Origin: an uncultured Lachnospira sp.
Lineage (GTDB): Bacteria > Bacillota > Clostridia > Lachnospirales > Lachnospiraceae
DNA: 64,000 nt
NCBI GenBank assembly: GCA_910587485.1
Contig: CAJUKN010000005.1
Span: 62,001 to 126,000, forward strand
Reading direction: 5' to 3'
Below the pieces are notes generated by a model, which was not told the origin of the DNA, did not search any database, and saw only the letters and a program-made list of their open reading frames with translations. A program made the position numbers and the translations under genes. Shown here in pieces: positions 1 through 9,568 of this stretch; the first letter of the stretch is position 1; each line of letters starts with the position of its first letter.

Positions 1-237
1 AGTCCAACACCAGGTCCGGGTCCAGACGACCCTACTCCTACTCCAACAGTTTTATTAGGTGATGTTGACGGCAATAAATTGATTGATGTACGTGATGGCG
101 TTCTTATTAAACAATACCTTGCACAAATGGGAGTTGAGATTAATGAGACAAACAGTGATGTAGATGAAAATGGAAAAGTAGATTCAAGTGATGCTGTTCT
201 TGTTATGCAAAAAATAGCTGCTAACGAAAAGCAATAG
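1..237 (+). CDS. C-terminal end of a dockerin-domain protein (5' truncated by window)
   Basis: The frame is open from base 1 and stops with TAG at 235-237. It encodes a Pro/Thr/Asp-rich linker followed by a type I dockerin with two calcium-loop repeats: GDVDGNKLIDVRD with its helix, then DVDENGKVDSSDAVLVMQKI. In the family, duplicated dockerin loops bind Ca2+ and dock secreted enzymes to cohesins on scaffoldins or the cell surface. The catalytic or binding modules lie upstream of the window, so the enzyme class cannot be told. The module is at the extreme C-terminus, as is usual. Confidence 0.85.
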   Translation, partial: SPTPGPGPDDPTPTPTVLLGDVDGNKLIDVRDGVLIKQYLAQMGVEINETNSDVDENGKVDSSDAVLVMQKIAANEKQ

Positions 238-269
238 ATTTGCAAAAAAAATAATAGATTTGCAAAAAA
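233..269 (+). repeat. 20-bp-period tandem duplication spanning the dockerin stop codon
   Basis: The 17-mer AATAGATTTGCAAAAAA occurs at 233-249 and again at 253-269. The first copy contains the TAG stop codon of the dockerin gene. It looks like a recent slippage duplication. Confidence 0.7.
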
Positions 270-300
270 GTATTTGTTTTAGGTAAGAATGTAATTTAGA

Positions 301-345
301 GGGGTTGCTGCAAAATAAATTTTAATTTTGCAACAGCTCCTTTTT
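301..345 (+). terminator. Rho-independent terminator after the dockerin gene
   Basis: The arm 301-316 pairs with 325-340 (16 positions, two G-U wobbles and one mismatch), and TTTTT follows at 341-345. Confidence 0.8.
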
Positions 346-404
346 AACTATAAGTTTTTGATATAAAATATAGTAAACAAAATCGAAGATAAGGGAATTG
401 ATGT

Positions 405-1244
405 ATGTATGGTTATGTGTTGGTAAATAAGCCTGAACTAAAATTTAAAGAATTTGATATATATCAATCATATTATTGTGGATTGTGTGAGGCACTTGGC
501 GAGCGATATGGTATGAAAGGCAGATTGACAATCAGTTATGATATGACATTTTTAGTATTATTGCTTAATGCCTTGTATGAGCCTAAAGAGTCTTGTGTAA
601 AAGAACGGTGTATTGTTCACCCAATAGGGAAACATCAAAAAAGACGTAGCTTTGTAAGTGATTATGTTGCAGATATGAATATTTTAATGACATATTATAA
701 ATGTATAGATGATTGGAATGATGAACGCAAAATTTCTCAAAAAATGATGGCAGAGATAATACGCAAAAATATGCGTATGCTTTTAGCAAAATATCCGCAA
801 AAATGTAAACGATTACAAAAGCAATTTAAACAGCTGCATACATATGAAAAAAACAATTGCAACGATATTGATAAAGTATCATCATGTTTTGGAACAATAC
901 TGGGAACCCTATTTGCAATAAAAAATGATGAGTGGAAAGAAGCATTAGAAAAAATCGGTTTCTTTTTAGGGAAGTATATTTATATTCTTGATGCATATGA
1001 TGATATGATAGAGGATATAAAAGAAAATCGATACAATGTTTTAAAATTTTATAAAAATAAAGAGAATTTTAATGAATTTATAGAAACCGTGTTAAATACG
1101 CTTATGGCGCAGTGTGCAAGATATTTTGAACGGTTGCCGATAATAAAAGATGTTGAAATTTTAAGGAATATCATTTATTCTGGTGTGTGGGTACGATATT
1201 CTAGCATAAAGAAACGGAGAAGTAAAGGTGACAAATCCATATAA
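405..1244 (+). CDS. DUF5685 family protein
   Basis: This 279-residue protein has the N-terminal pattern [12 protein letters not shown] followed by a [10 protein letters not shown] motif, which I recognise as the DUF5685 family of Clostridia; its function is unknown. No signal peptide or membrane helix is obvious. A Cys pair (CGLC) and two later Cys (CVKERC) could bind metal. Near residues 190-215 an acidic stretch [16 protein letters not shown] recalls, only superficially, the metal-binding aspartates of all-helical isoprenoid synthases. Of three staggered ATGs at 401-411, the one at 405 is in frame and is preceded by AAGGGAA. The last 17 bases overlap the downstream DnaJ-domain gene, so the two are translationally coupled and probably act together. 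Confidence 0.75.
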   Translation: MYGYVLVNKPELKFKEFDIYQSYYCGLCEALGERYGMKGRLTISYDMTFLVLLLNALYEPKESCVKERCIVHPIGKHQKRRSFVSDYVADMNILMTYYKCIDDWNDERKISQKMMAEIIRKNMRMLLAKYPQKCKRLQKQFKQLHTYEKNNCNDIDKVSSCFGTILGTLFAIKNDEWKEALEKIGFFLGKYIYILDAYDDMIEDIKENRYNVLKFYKNKENFNEFIETVLNTLMAQCARYFERLPIIKDVEILRNIIYSGVWVRYSSIKKRRSKGDKSI

Positions 1245-1974
1245 AGTGCTTGGTGTATCAGAAGATGCATCAGAAGAAGATATAAAAAAAGCATATAGAA
1301 CATTAAGCCGCAAGTATCATCCCGATGCCAATATTAATAATCCAAATAAGGATAAGGCAGAGGAGATGTTTAAGATTGTGCAGCAGGCATATAACCAGAT
1401 TATGAAAGAACGTGAATCAGGTTATTCTGGCAGTTATGGTGCCTATGGAAACAGCACAGGCAGCCAAAGTTCAGGGCGTTATCGATATGATGGTGATTAT
1501 CAAAATGACAGAAATAATAGCAATCCATATGGAGATTTTGGTACATTTTGGGGTTTTGGTCCGTTTGGTTTTGGCGGAGGCTATGCAGAATCGTTTGGTG
1601 ATGATGAAAATGGCAGATATTTTCAAGCGACGGTTAATTATATAAGAAATGGCTCATACCGTGAGGCGTTAAATGTTCTTGGGAATATCAGTGAACGTGA
1701 TGGAAGATGGTATTATTACAGTGCGCAAGCCAATGCAGGATTAGGAAATACTGCAACCGCTTTGGAACATGCCAGACATGCGGTGGAACTTAGTCCAGAT
1801 AATATCCGTTACCAGCAGTTATACAGACAGCTTCAAAGCGGTGGGCAGTGGTATTCAGACAGAGGACAGGCATATGGAAGGACACAGACAGCTAATGGTG
1901 ATGTATGCTGTAAATTGTGTCTTGCCAATGCTTGCTGTAATCTATTTTGTGGAAGCGGTTGTCTTTATTGTTAG
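1228..1974 (+). CDS. J-domain protein with cysteine-rich C-terminal tail
   Basis: Residues 1-65 are a J domain: [22 protein letters not shown], then the HPD motif in KYHPDANI, which stimulates Hsp70 ATPase. A Gly/Tyr/Phe/Ser-rich linker follows (about 65-130), then a TPR-like helical segment ([30 protein letters not shown]). The protein ends in a tail with nine Cys in 24 residues. It lacks the zinc finger and substrate domains of canonical DnaJ, so it is a specialised co-chaperone rather than dnaJ. The start is GTG at 1228 behind GGAG and overlaps the DUF5685 gene by 17 bases. The 3' end overlaps the convergent DUF885 gene by 33 bases. Confidence 0.85.
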   Translation: MTNPYKVLGVSEDASEEDIKKAYRTLSRKYHPDANINNPNKDKAEEMFKIVQQAYNQIMKERESGYSGSYGAYGNSTGSQSSGRYRYDGDYQNDRNNSNPYGDFGTFWGFGPFGFGGGYAESFGDDENGRYFQATVNYIRNGSYREALNVLGNISERDGRWYYYSAQANAGLGNTATALEHARHAVELSPDNIRYQQLYRQLQSGGQWYSDRGQAYGRTQTANGDVCCKLCLANACCNLFCGSGCLYC

Positions 1975-3750
1975 TGTATTTAGGTTGTCAAACAGCATTT
2001 TAAAAGGAACAGGTCCCATATCTAATATATATTGATGAAACTCCTTAAGATTAAATGTATCGTTAAGGAGTTTTTTTGCCTCCTCTTTTAATTCTAAAAA
2101 GCCAATATATCCAAGCACATATTTTGCATAGTTGCCCGGTTCTGCAACAATAGAGTTATACATATCTTGTGCAATAGAGCGGCTGGAAACGCCAAATGTT
2201 TCAATAAAGTTAAAAACATCGTTTGCAGTCCAACCGTAATGGTTGATACCAATATCAATTTTTCCATACATTAACATAGTCAATGAAAAGTTTGCCTGTG
2301 CAAGTATTTTTAAATTGGTATTATCTGTTTCTGCATACATATAAGACCATGCCTCACAGTAAGTTCCCCAACCCTCTGTATAACCTCCAAGTGATATTAA
2401 ATGGCGAATTAAATCTGGTTTAGTGTTGACAAAGTAGGTTGTTTGATACAAATGTCCGGGATAACCTTCATGTGCCATCGTTGTATATAAATCGGATGCA
2501 TCGTTCGTTCCGGGATTAATATAGATGGAATTGTCGTTTAAATCATCAATTTGTGGGAAAAAGTACATAGCAGGACTTGCATAAGATTGGAGGGATTCTG
2601 CTATATATTTTATGCTATAACCTACATTTACAGGTTCTGGAAAATCGTTTGTTATCTTATTTTTTAAATCAGAAAGCATGTTTTCAGGTGTTTTGTTGCC
2701 AAAAGAAAGATTTTCAAGCTGATAGGCAAGTGTTATATCATCAGACACCAATTTTGATATCATATTGGAAAAATAAGAGATATATTTATTAATGAAATCG
2801 TCGTATTCATCTACCGATTTTCCCCAGCCCATATCTGATTCAAGCAAATATTGATAATATTTATCACCATTTGGATAATTGCATAGTCCACCGACACATT
2901 TTCCTGTGTCTTTAATCTCATTAAATCCGTCAATTACAATTTGATAGGCTTTTTTAACATGTTCATTGACTGCTTTTTTATTTTTTTCAATATATTCTTG
3001 GATTTTGTTTTCATCATTTATATGTAAAGTATCCAATCTTTCTTTAAAAGAAGTAATTAAAAATCCATCGCTGCAATCTCGGACAAATTCTTCACATTGT
3101 TTGATTATTTTTTCAGCATTGGAGCTTTCCATAAAATAGCCTTTTTCACTTTTTAATTTTTCATACGCTATTAATTGAGAAAAATATCGGTCGGTATCTT
3201 CTAATAATTTAAGGTATTCATCAACATCTTTTTCTTCTTTAAAAGCATATTGTGCCAGTGTAATTGGTAATTGTACATTAACACCAATGACAGGGGAAAA
3301 GATATGTTCTAATAACGCTAAGTCACTGTATTCCAATTCGGTCTCAAGATACCATTTTAATTCATCATAAGTGATTTTTTGAGAAGCAGTAAGGGAGTCT
3401 CTATCATAACAGAGTAATTGCGATAAGCTGTCAGAAAGAGTACTCATATCGTCAAGATTTTCTAAATCAATATTTCCATAGGTGATATCATATTCCGTAA
3501 TTCCATAGTTTTCGGGATGTTCTAAAAAGGTGTGCAGATATATGGTACTTGAGGTTACAGTATTACAAAACAGTTCTTTGACAAAAGAATCAAAATCTTG
3601 ATTGATTTGTTGATTGTCTAAATGTTCGGCAACTGTTGTTTCCTCTTGCTTAGAGCTAAAGGGGCTTTGACAACTGCTGCATAATGTCATACTGATACAT
3701 AAAAGAAGTATCAATAATTTTTTGGGTAACATTCGTTTATTGAAAAACAT
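1942..3750 (-). CDS. DUF885 family putative metallopeptidase lipoprotein
   Basis: This protein has 602 residues from the ATG at 3750, chosen because GGAGG lies 6 bases upstream; a longer reading frame to 3792 has no such site. The N-terminus is a basic, hydrophobic signal ([18 protein letters not shown]) whose last Cys could be the lipidated residue, so a membrane-anchored extracellular protein is likely. DUF885 proteins carry a zinc-peptidase-like signature, seen here as [12 protein letters not shown], plus a later glutamate in [12 protein letters not shown]. Substrate is unknown. The gene is convergent with the DnaJ-domain gene, and the terminator for that gene lies inside this coding region. 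Confidence 0.8.
   Translation of the reverse strand: MFFNKRMLPKKLLILLLCISMTLCSSCQSPFSSKQEETTVAEHLDNQQINQDFDSFVKELFCNTVTSSTIYLHTFLEHPENYGITEYDITYGNIDLENLDDMSTLSDSLSQLLCYDRDSLTASQKITYDELKWYLETELEYSDLALLEHIFSPVIGVNVQLPITLAQYAFKEEKDVDEYLKLLEDTDRYFSQLIAYEKLKSEKGYFMESSNAEKIIKQCEEFVRDCSDGFLITSFKERLDTLHINDENKIQEYIEKNKKAVNEHVKKAYQIVIDGFNEIKDTGKCVGGLCNYPNGDKYYQYLLESDMGWGKSVDEYDDFINKYISYFSNMISKLVSDDITLAYQLENLSFGNKTPENMLSDLKNKITNDFPEPVNVGYSIKYIAESLQSYASPAMYFFPQIDDLNDNSIYINPGTNDASDLYTTMAHEGYPGHLYQTTYFVNTKPDLIRHLISLGGYTEGWGTYCEAWSYMYAETDNTNLKILAQANFSLTMLMYGKIDIGINHYGWTANDVFNFIETFGVSSRSIAQDMYNSIVAEPGNYAKYVLGYIGFLELKEEAKKLLNDTFNLKEFHQYILDMGPVPFKMLFDNLNTLTIKTTASTK
2038..2077 (+). terminator. Terminator for the DUF5685-DnaJ transcript, inside the DUF885 coding region
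   Basis: AAACTCCTTAA (2038-2048) pairs perfectly with TTAAGGAGTTT (2063-2073) and a run of seven T covers 2071-2077. It lies 60 bases after the DnaJ-gene stop, antisense to DUF885 codons. Confidence 0.8.
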
Positions 3751-3920
3751 AAAATTCCTCCATTCTGTGTTGCTTTTTTTGCAAAGAACCAAAGGTACTT
3801 TTTATTAACTTTGTGTCAAGCAACACACAGACACAAATATTAATGAAATGTTATCAAACTGGTAAAATAATTTGTATGGACTGAATTGTTACAACATTAT
3901 TATAACATATGCAAAGACTC

Positions 3921-3949
3921 TTGATATAAGAATTTTCTTGTGGTATATT
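3921..3949 (+). promoter_or_regulatory. Sigma-A-type promoter for metG
   Basis: TTGATA at 3921-3926, a 17-base spacer, and TATATT at 3944-3949. Transcription would start near 3956, giving a leader of about 138 bases. The 343-base gap between the divergent DUF885 and metG genes (3751-4093) shows no T-box or other riboswitch that I recognise. Confidence 0.6.
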
Positions 3950-4093
3950 GAATAAATCATTACTATTTAGAATAAGTGCATAAAAAGTTTACTTTTTTAG
4001 GCATAACAATAAATAGCATTTATTAGTTTTGGTGTAACAAGAATATATGTGTGTAATAGTAATAAATTTTTAGAGAAGATGGGAGGAAGCAAA

Positions 4094-6085
4094 ATGCCAC
4101 AAAATAAAGGACCATTTTATATGACGACAGCAATTACGTACACATCAGGTAAACCACATATTGGTAATACCTATGAAATTGTGTTAGCTGACAGTATTGC
4201 AAGGTATAAAAGACAAGAAGGCTATGATGTGTATTTTCAGACAGGAACGGACGAACATGGACAAAAAGTAGAATTAAAAGCCAAAGAAGTTGGTGTAACA
4301 CCACAAGAATTTGTAGACGAGGTGTCTAAAGAAGTTAAAAGAATTTGGGATTTGATGAATACTTCGTATGACCATTTTATAAGAACAACCGATACAAGCC
4401 ATAAAAAGCAAGTTCAAAAGATGTTTAAAAAATTGTATGATAAAGGAGATATTTATAAAGGTGAATATCAAGGTATGTACTGCACGCCTTGCGAGGCATT
4501 TTTTACACCATCACAGCTCGTTGATGGGAAGTGTCCGGATTGTGGCAGAGAGTGCCAGCCAGCGAAGGAAGAAGCATACTTTTTTAAGATGAGCAAATAT
4601 GCAGATAAGTTAATGAAGCATATTGAAACACATCCAGAATTTATACAGCCTGAATCCAGAAAAAATGAGATGATGAATAATTTTTTAAAGGTAGGGCTTC
4701 AAGATTTATGCGTGTCAAGAACATCATTTAAGTGGGGGATTCCTGTTGATTTTGATGAGAAGCATGTGGTGTATGTATGGATTGATGCATTGACAAACTA
4801 TATTACAGGGCTTGGTTATGATGCCGATGGCAATAGTGATGAAAAATTCAACAAATATTGGCCGGCAGATTTGCATTTGATTGGCAAAGATATTTTGAGA
4901 TTTCATACGATTTATTGGCCAATTCTTTTGATGGCGCTTGATATTGAACTTCCAAAACAGATATTTGGACATCCTTGGCTTTTGCAGGGTGATGGCAAGA
5001 TGAGCAAGTCCAAAGGAAATGTTATTTATGCAGATGATTTAGTACAATTGTTTGGTGTGGATGCTGTTCGTTATTTTGTGCTGCATGAGATGCCTTTTGA
5101 ATATGATGGCGTTATATCATGGGAATTGCTTGTTGAGCGTATTAATTCGGAGCTTGCAAACACGCTTGGCAATCTTGTCAATAGAACGATTGCTATGTCT
5201 AATAAATATTTTGATGGTGTTGTAAATAAAACAGGCGTGGATACGACGGGCAGTGAGGCTGACCTCGATTTTGATGCGCAGTTAAAGACACTTGCTACAA
5301 GTGTACAACAGAAAGTACAAGACAATATGAAAACACTTCATGTATCCTATGCAATCAATAATATATTTTTACTATTTAAAAGGTGTAATAAGTATATAGA
5401 TGAAACAATGCCATGGACGTTAGCAAAAGACGAATCACAACAAGAGCGATTGCAGGAAGTTTTGTATAATCTTGTGGAAAGTATTACAATAGGTGCCAAT
5501 CTTTTGAAACCATTTATGCCAGAAACGACAGACAGAATATTAGCACAGTTGTATCCAGACAATCCAGCAAGTGGTGTCCGAGATTTTGAAGATTTGGACA
5601 AATTTGGACTTAGGGAATCTGGAATAAAGGTAACAAAGTCGCCTGAAATTTTATTTGCAAGACTGGAATTAGAAGATGTATTGAAACAAGTAGAAGAACT
5701 CCAAAAGGCTCAAGGTGAGACAGAAGATAATGCAGTTTATCCAGAAGTTGAAAAGAAGTCCGAAATTACAATTGATGATTTTGATAAAGTACAGATTCAA
5801 GTCGGCGAAGTATTAAAATGTGAACCAGTTAAAAAGTCAAAAAAACTTTTGGTGTCACAAATTCGTGTGGGTAAAGAGATAAGACAGATTGTTTCAGGAA
5901 TTGCTGATTATTATAAGCCAGAAGAAATGGTCGGAAAAAAGGTTGCTGTTATCACAAACTTGAAACCATGTAAATTATGCGGTGTAGAATCGCAGGGAAT
6001 GATACTTGCAGCAGGCGATAATATGGGGAATCTTTCTGTAATGACAGTGGATAAAGATATTGTCAGCGGAAGTGAAATTTGTTAA
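4094..6085 (+). CDS. metG: Methionyl-tRNA synthetase
   Basis: The 663-residue enzyme charges tRNA-Met with methionine. The class I signatures are PHIGN (residues 21-25) and KMSKS (about 301-305). A zinc-binding pair of CxxC motifs is visible in MYCTPCEAF and GKCPDCGREC. The last about 110 residues form the tRNA-binding (EMAP-II-like) domain, starting near ITIDDFDKVQIQVGEV, which mediates dimerisation in this subtype. ATG at 4094 is the start because GGGAGG sits 7 bases upstream; an upstream in-frame ATG at 4049 has no ribosome site. It is transcribed alone, followed by a repeat element before tatD. Confidence 0.97.
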   Translation: MPQNKGPFYMTTAITYTSGKPHIGNTYEIVLADSIARYKRQEGYDVYFQTGTDEHGQKVELKAKEVGVTPQEFVDEVSKEVKRIWDLMNTSYDHFIRTTDTSHKKQVQKMFKKLYDKGDIYKGEYQGMYCTPCEAFFTPSQLVDGKCPDCGRECQPAKEEAYFFKMSKYADKLMKHIETHPEFIQPESRKNEMMNNFLKVGLQDLCVSRTSFKWGIPVDFDEKHVVYVWIDALTNYITGLGYDADGNSDEKFNKYWPADLHLIGKDILRFHTIYWPILLMALDIELPKQIFGHPWLLQGDGKMSKSKGNVIYADDLVQLFGVDAVRYFVLHEMPFEYDGVISWELLVERINSELANTLGNLVNRTIAMSNKYFDGVVNKTGVDTTGSEADLDFDAQLKTLATSVQQKVQDNMKTLHVSYAINNIFLLFKRCNKYIDETMPWTLAKDESQQERLQEVLYNLVESITIGANLLKPFMPETTDRILAQLYPDNPASGVRDFEDLDKFGLRESGIKVTKSPEILFARLELEDVLKQVEELQKAQGETEDNAVYPEVEKKSEITIDDFDKVQIQVGEVLKCEPVKKSKKLLVSQIRVGKEIRQIVSGIADYYKPEEMVGKKVAVITNLKPCKLCGVESQGMILAAGDNMGNLSVMTVDKDIVSGSEIC

Positions 6086-6129
6086 AAAATTTTTACAAAA
6101 TAAAGTATATTTATAAATAAAAAGATTAT

Positions 6130-6258
6130 TTAACCTCATCAAGAAAGTCCCCCACTTCAATGCCGCACAGACATAAGTGGTGGGTGAGGACTTGTGTTGC
6201 AATAGCAGATAGATGATTTGAGCAAGTAGCGTAGCGGATTGCGAATATCTACTTTTAC
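6130..6258 (+). repeat. Dispersed intergenic repeat, copy 1, with IS200/IS605-like hairpin
   Basis: This copy starts with TTAACCTCATCAAG and ends with GGATTGCGAATATCTACTT. The arm CCCCCACTT (6149-6157) pairs with AAGTGGTGGG (6175-6184) with one bulge, a form typical of right-end hairpins of IS200/IS605-TnpB elements. The 5' half matches the copy at 41969 closely; the 3' half is shared with copies at 7194, 22547 and, reversed, 28224. No transposase is present. Confidence 0.6.
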
Positions 6259-6299
6259 TATAAAAAGTATTCAATTTATAGAAAGGCTTGGTTGTTTTC

Positions 6300-7082
6300 G
6301 TGAAAATATTTGAGACACATGCTCATTATGATGATGAATCATTTAATGAGGACAGAGACCATTTGATTACTGAAATGTTAGGTGCTTCTGGCATAATTGA
6401 TTCTATTGTTAATATAGGAGCATCGCTAAAAGGGTGTAAGGATTCCTTAGCACTTGCAGCAAAATATGATAAGGTGTATGCAGTAATTGGTATTCATCCA
6501 TCAGATGTAGAAGCTCTTACATTAAACGATATTGAATGGCTGGGCGAAAATGCTATTAAAAATCCAAAAGTACTGGCTATCGGTGAAATTGGACTTGACT
6601 ATCACTATGAAAAACCGTCTAAAAGTATTCAAAAGAAATGGTTTATAGAACAGATTGCTCTTGCAAAAAAAGTGAACAAACCAATAGTTGTCCATTCAAG
6701 AGAGGCTTGTCAAGATACAATTACTATTATGAAGCAGGAAGATGCAAAAAGTGTTGGCGGAATTGTACACTGTTATTCCTATACAAAAGAAACGGCAAAA
6801 GATTTTTTGGAAATGGGTTTTTATTTTGGAATTGGTGGTGTAATTACATTTAAAAATGCAAAAAAATTGGTGGAGGCAGTAGAGTATATTCCAATGGATA
6901 AACTTTTGTTAGAGACGGACAGTCCTTATCTGGCTCCAGAACCAAATAGAGGAAAGCGCAATGACAGTACCAATATACCATTTATAGCAGAAAAAATTGC
7001 ACAGATAAAAGGAATAAGCACAGCGCAAGTGATTGATAAGACCAATGAAAATGCAAGAAAGGTATTTCATCTTATTCAATAA
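6300..7082 (+). CDS. tatD: TatD family metal-dependent DNase
   Basis: A 260-residue TIM-barrel hydrolase. Metal ligands are visible in ETHAHYDD at the N-terminus, GEIGLDYHYE, VVHSREA, HCYSYT and the closing ETDSPYLAPEP. TatD-type enzymes cut DNA or trim 3' ends and may act in repair or RNA turnover. I place the start at GTG 6300, giving MKIFETHAHYDD as in the family; the in-frame TTG at 6288 sits only one base after the GAAAGG site and cannot be used. The spacing from GAAAGG to GTG is rather long (13 bases). It sits between metG and ksgA, as in many Firmicutes, but rnmV (RNase M5) is missing from between tatD and ksgA. Confidence 0.92.
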   Translation: MKIFETHAHYDDESFNEDRDHLITEMLGASGIIDSIVNIGASLKGCKDSLALAAKYDKVYAVIGIHPSDVEALTLNDIEWLGENAIKNPKVLAIGEIGLDYHYEKPSKSIQKKWFIEQIALAKKVNKPIVVHSREACQDTITIMKQEDAKSVGGIVHCYSYTKETAKDFLEMGFYFGIGGVITFKNAKKLVEAVEYIPMDKLLLETDSPYLAPEPNRGKRNDSTNIPFIAEKIAQIKGISTAQVIDKTNENARKVFHLIQ

Positions 7083-7193
7083 TCTTGTGTTTTTAAGTAA
7101 AGATTTGATTTATATGTTTTGAGGTTATTGCATTAAGTGAAATATATAATATATATTAATAAATTATATGTTATATTGACTTTTCTTTATGTG

Positions 7194-7279
7194 ATAGCCT
7201 CAAAATATTATAAAGCTGCAATAGCAGCTATGAGGTGATGAGCAAGTATCACAGCAGATTACAAATATCTGCTTGGACT
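7194..7279 (+). repeat. Dispersed intergenic repeat, copy 3
   Basis: This copy holds the hairpin AGCTGC-AATA-GCAGCT (7215-7230) and the shared core CAGCAGATTACAAATATCTGC, in which AGCAGA pairs with TCTGCT. It begins with ATAGCCTC, a match to the TTAACCTC start of other copies, but lacks the C-rich hairpin. It lies about 40 bases before ksgA. Confidence 0.55.
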
Positions 7280-7315
7280 AATAATGTTTTGCAAAGTAAT
7301 TGAAAGGGATAAATT

Positions 7316-8209
7316 ATGACAGATTATAACAATGTAATGTATCTTGGAAATCCGACCAATACTATTAAAATATTAGAAAAGTATGGATTTTCCTTTCAAA
7401 AAAAATATGGACAAAACTTTTTGATAGACAGCAATATTGTAAAAAAAATTGTGCAGGAAGCAGGAGTTAAAAAAGATGATTTTGTCTTAGAGATTGGTCC
7501 CGGTATTGGCACAATGACACAGATTCTTTGTGAAAATGCAAGAGAAGTTGCAGCAGTGGAAATTGATAAAAAGCTGATACCAATTCTAAAGCAAGATACA
7601 CTGTCGTTTTATAATAATGTAACAGTTATTAATGAGGATATATTAAAGCTTGATATAAATAAGCTTATTTTAGAACGCAATGAAGGAAAACCAATCAAGG
7701 TTGTTGCCAATTTGCCTTACTATATAACAACACCAATTATTATGGGATTATTGGAAAGTCATGTGCCTTTAGACAGCATAACAATTATGGTGCAAAAAGA
7801 AGTCGCAGATAGAATGCAGGTAGGACCGGGAACAAAGGATTATGGAGCATTGTCATTAGCTGTTCAATATTATGCTAAACCTCAAATTGTTCTTATGGTA
7901 CCTGCAAGTTGTTTTATGCCTCGTCCAAATGTAGACTCAGCCGTAATAAAATTGACTTGTCATAATAAACCGCCTGTATCAGTTAATAATGAAAAATTTA
8001 TGTTTGATATTATAAGAGCTTCTTTTAATCAGCGAAGAAAGACCATGACAAACAGTGTTGTTAATGCAAACTTAGGCATTACAAAAGAACAATTACTTAT
8101 AGCGTTAGAACAAAGTGGTCTTAAGTCAACAATTCGAGGAGAAGCCTTAACCTTACAACAGTTTGCACAGCTTAGCAATGAATTAAGCCATATGCTTTCT
8201 AATTTGTAA
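7316..8209 (+). CDS. rsmA: 16S rRNA (adenine1518/1519-N6)-dimethyltransferase
   Basis: Also called KsgA. The 297-residue enzyme dimethylates two adjacent adenines in the 3'-terminal helix of 16S rRNA late in 30S assembly. The SAM-binding motif EIGPGIGTMT, the acidic motif AVEIDKKL and the catalytic NLPYYITTP motif (NLPY) are all present. The N-terminus KKYGQNFLID is the usual family signature. The ATG at 7316 follows AAAGGG. The gene stands after tatD with a repeat element between them. Confidence 0.97.
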   Translation: MTDYNNVMYLGNPTNTIKILEKYGFSFQKKYGQNFLIDSNIVKKIVQEAGVKKDDFVLEIGPGIGTMTQILCENAREVAAVEIDKKLIPILKQDTLSFYNNVTVINEDILKLDINKLILERNEGKPIKVVANLPYYITTPIIMGLLESHVPLDSITIMVQKEVADRMQVGPGTKDYGALSLAVQYYAKPQIVLMVPASCFMPRPNVDSAVIKLTCHNKPPVSVNNEKFMFDIIRASFNQRRKTMTNSVVNANLGITKEQLLIALEQSGLKSTIRGEALTLQQFAQLSNELSHMLSNL

Positions 8210-8283
8210 GGATTTATGTAATAAATGCTTTTCATCAATCATACATTGCAATAGGCATTGTATAATTGAAAGGAAGGCTTAAA

Positions 8284-9516
8284 TTGATAGAATATAAAAG
8301 ATTAGTATCATATATGCACTCTTATATTGGAGGGGTAAGAGACAAAAATATTGGCTTTGCTAAAATTGAAGTGCGCGGAGAGAGGCTTATTTTTAATATA
8401 TCAATAAGAGGCATGTATGCTGGAGCTTCTGGGACTTATGGAATATATCTGCTTGTGGACAGAAAGACGAATGCAGAGGATAAAAAATCATCCTTTAGTC
8501 TATTAAAAATATCCGAAATGAATATTTATAATGGTGCAGGTCAATGTAATGTTATGGTAAATCCAGAAGATATAGTAGGTTCTGCATATCATTATGATGA
8601 TATTGAAGGAATGGCAATTAAAGCAGACAATCAGTCGTATTATGCAATTTTTAGTCTGTGGAATGATGGTGAAATTGATGTAAATAAATGCAGTGTGCTT
8701 CCAAAAGAACATAAAAAAAATATGAAGGTAGTTAAAGTTGTTAATCCAATGTCAGAAATTGGTGTAGCAAGTGTTTCTTTAAAATCAGACGATACAGAAA
8801 AACAAACATCAAAAATAACATTTAATGATGAAGAACAAGCAGCAAAATCAGCATTTGCGACCACAGAAAAAATGTCCAATATAGGAGTGGAAGAGAAAAA
8901 ACAAGCTGGTAAAACAGTAGTGCAGGAAACGAAATTAAAAGAGAAAGCTGAGGTAATATCTTTTCCATTAAAATCAGAATTGTCTGATGAGGAAGAACTT
9001 ATTGCTTGTGAAAATGATACAATTCAAGTAGAGGAAAAAATAGTACAACAAGAGCAGAAAAAAGAAGAACAGAGTATTTCACAAAAAAATAAATATGAGC
9101 ATAAATCCTCTCTAAAAAATGAACAACAGACAAGTAGGCAGAATGAAATTGAAACCAATGAAATTAAAGAATTTGAAGAGTTATTTATCAATGCCAATAT
9201 TATCAATGTATTTTGTGATGATGATTTATATGACTGTATTGAAGTAACGCCGCAGCAGATAGAAAAGGCAATAGGTGCTGATGAGATTATATTAGGCAAC
9301 AGTTTTCTTATACATGGCTATTATAATTTTAAGCATATTTTATTTGGCAGAGTTGCAGATAATGACAGACATACAAAATATTTTATCGGAGTGCCGGGAA
9401 TATATTGTAATCGTGAGCGTTATATGGCTTCTATGTTTGGTTTTGTTAATTTTAAAAAGAGCCATAGAAGTGATTATGCCAATCCTCATTTTGGATATTG
9501 GTATCAAGAAATATAA
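8284..9516 (+). CDS. Hypothetical protein, possibly DUF6128-type
   Basis: A 410-residue cytoplasmic-looking protein with no signal peptide or membrane helix. Residues 1-140 form one compact region (SYIGGVRDKNIGFAKIEV, GTYGIYLLVDRK). Residues 160-290 are low-complexity, rich in Lys, Glu and Gln. The last 115 residues form a second conserved-looking domain (GNSFLIHGYYNFKHILFG, GVPGIYCNRERYMASMFGF). I associate the C-terminal part with the Lachnospiraceae DUF6128 family, but only from memory. The start is TTG 8284, six bases after AAAGGAAGG; the TTG at 8266 precedes that site and is unlikely. Function is unknown. Confidence 0.65.
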   Translation: MIEYKRLVSYMHSYIGGVRDKNIGFAKIEVRGERLIFNISIRGMYAGASGTYGIYLLVDRKTNAEDKKSSFSLLKISEMNIYNGAGQCNVMVNPEDIVGSAYHYDDIEGMAIKADNQSYYAIFSLWNDGEIDVNKCSVLPKEHKKNMKVVKVVNPMSEIGVASVSLKSDDTEKQTSKITFNDEEQAAKSAFATTEKMSNIGVEEKKQAGKTVVQETKLKEKAEVISFPLKSELSDEEELIACENDTIQVEEKIVQQEQKKEEQSISQKNKYEHKSSLKNEQQTSRQNEIETNEIKEFEELFINANIINVFCDDDLYDCIEVTPQQIEKAIGADEIILGNSFLIHGYYNFKHILFGRVADNDRHTKYFIGVPGIYCNRERYMASMFGFVNFKKSHRSDYANPHFGYWYQEI

Positions 9517-9568
9517 TCAATTAAAAATAATCAATCCAATAACATTTTAAATTGTATAAATAGTAATG

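Noticed and set aside
3814..3819. Minus-strand TTGACA upstream of the DUF885 gene
   Set aside because: No acceptable -10 box at 16-18 bases; the promoter of DUF885 could not be assigned.
3793..4093. Possible T-box or SAM riboswitch before metG
   Set aside because: No T-box sequence, specifier-type structure or terminator pair seen; only a plain promoter.
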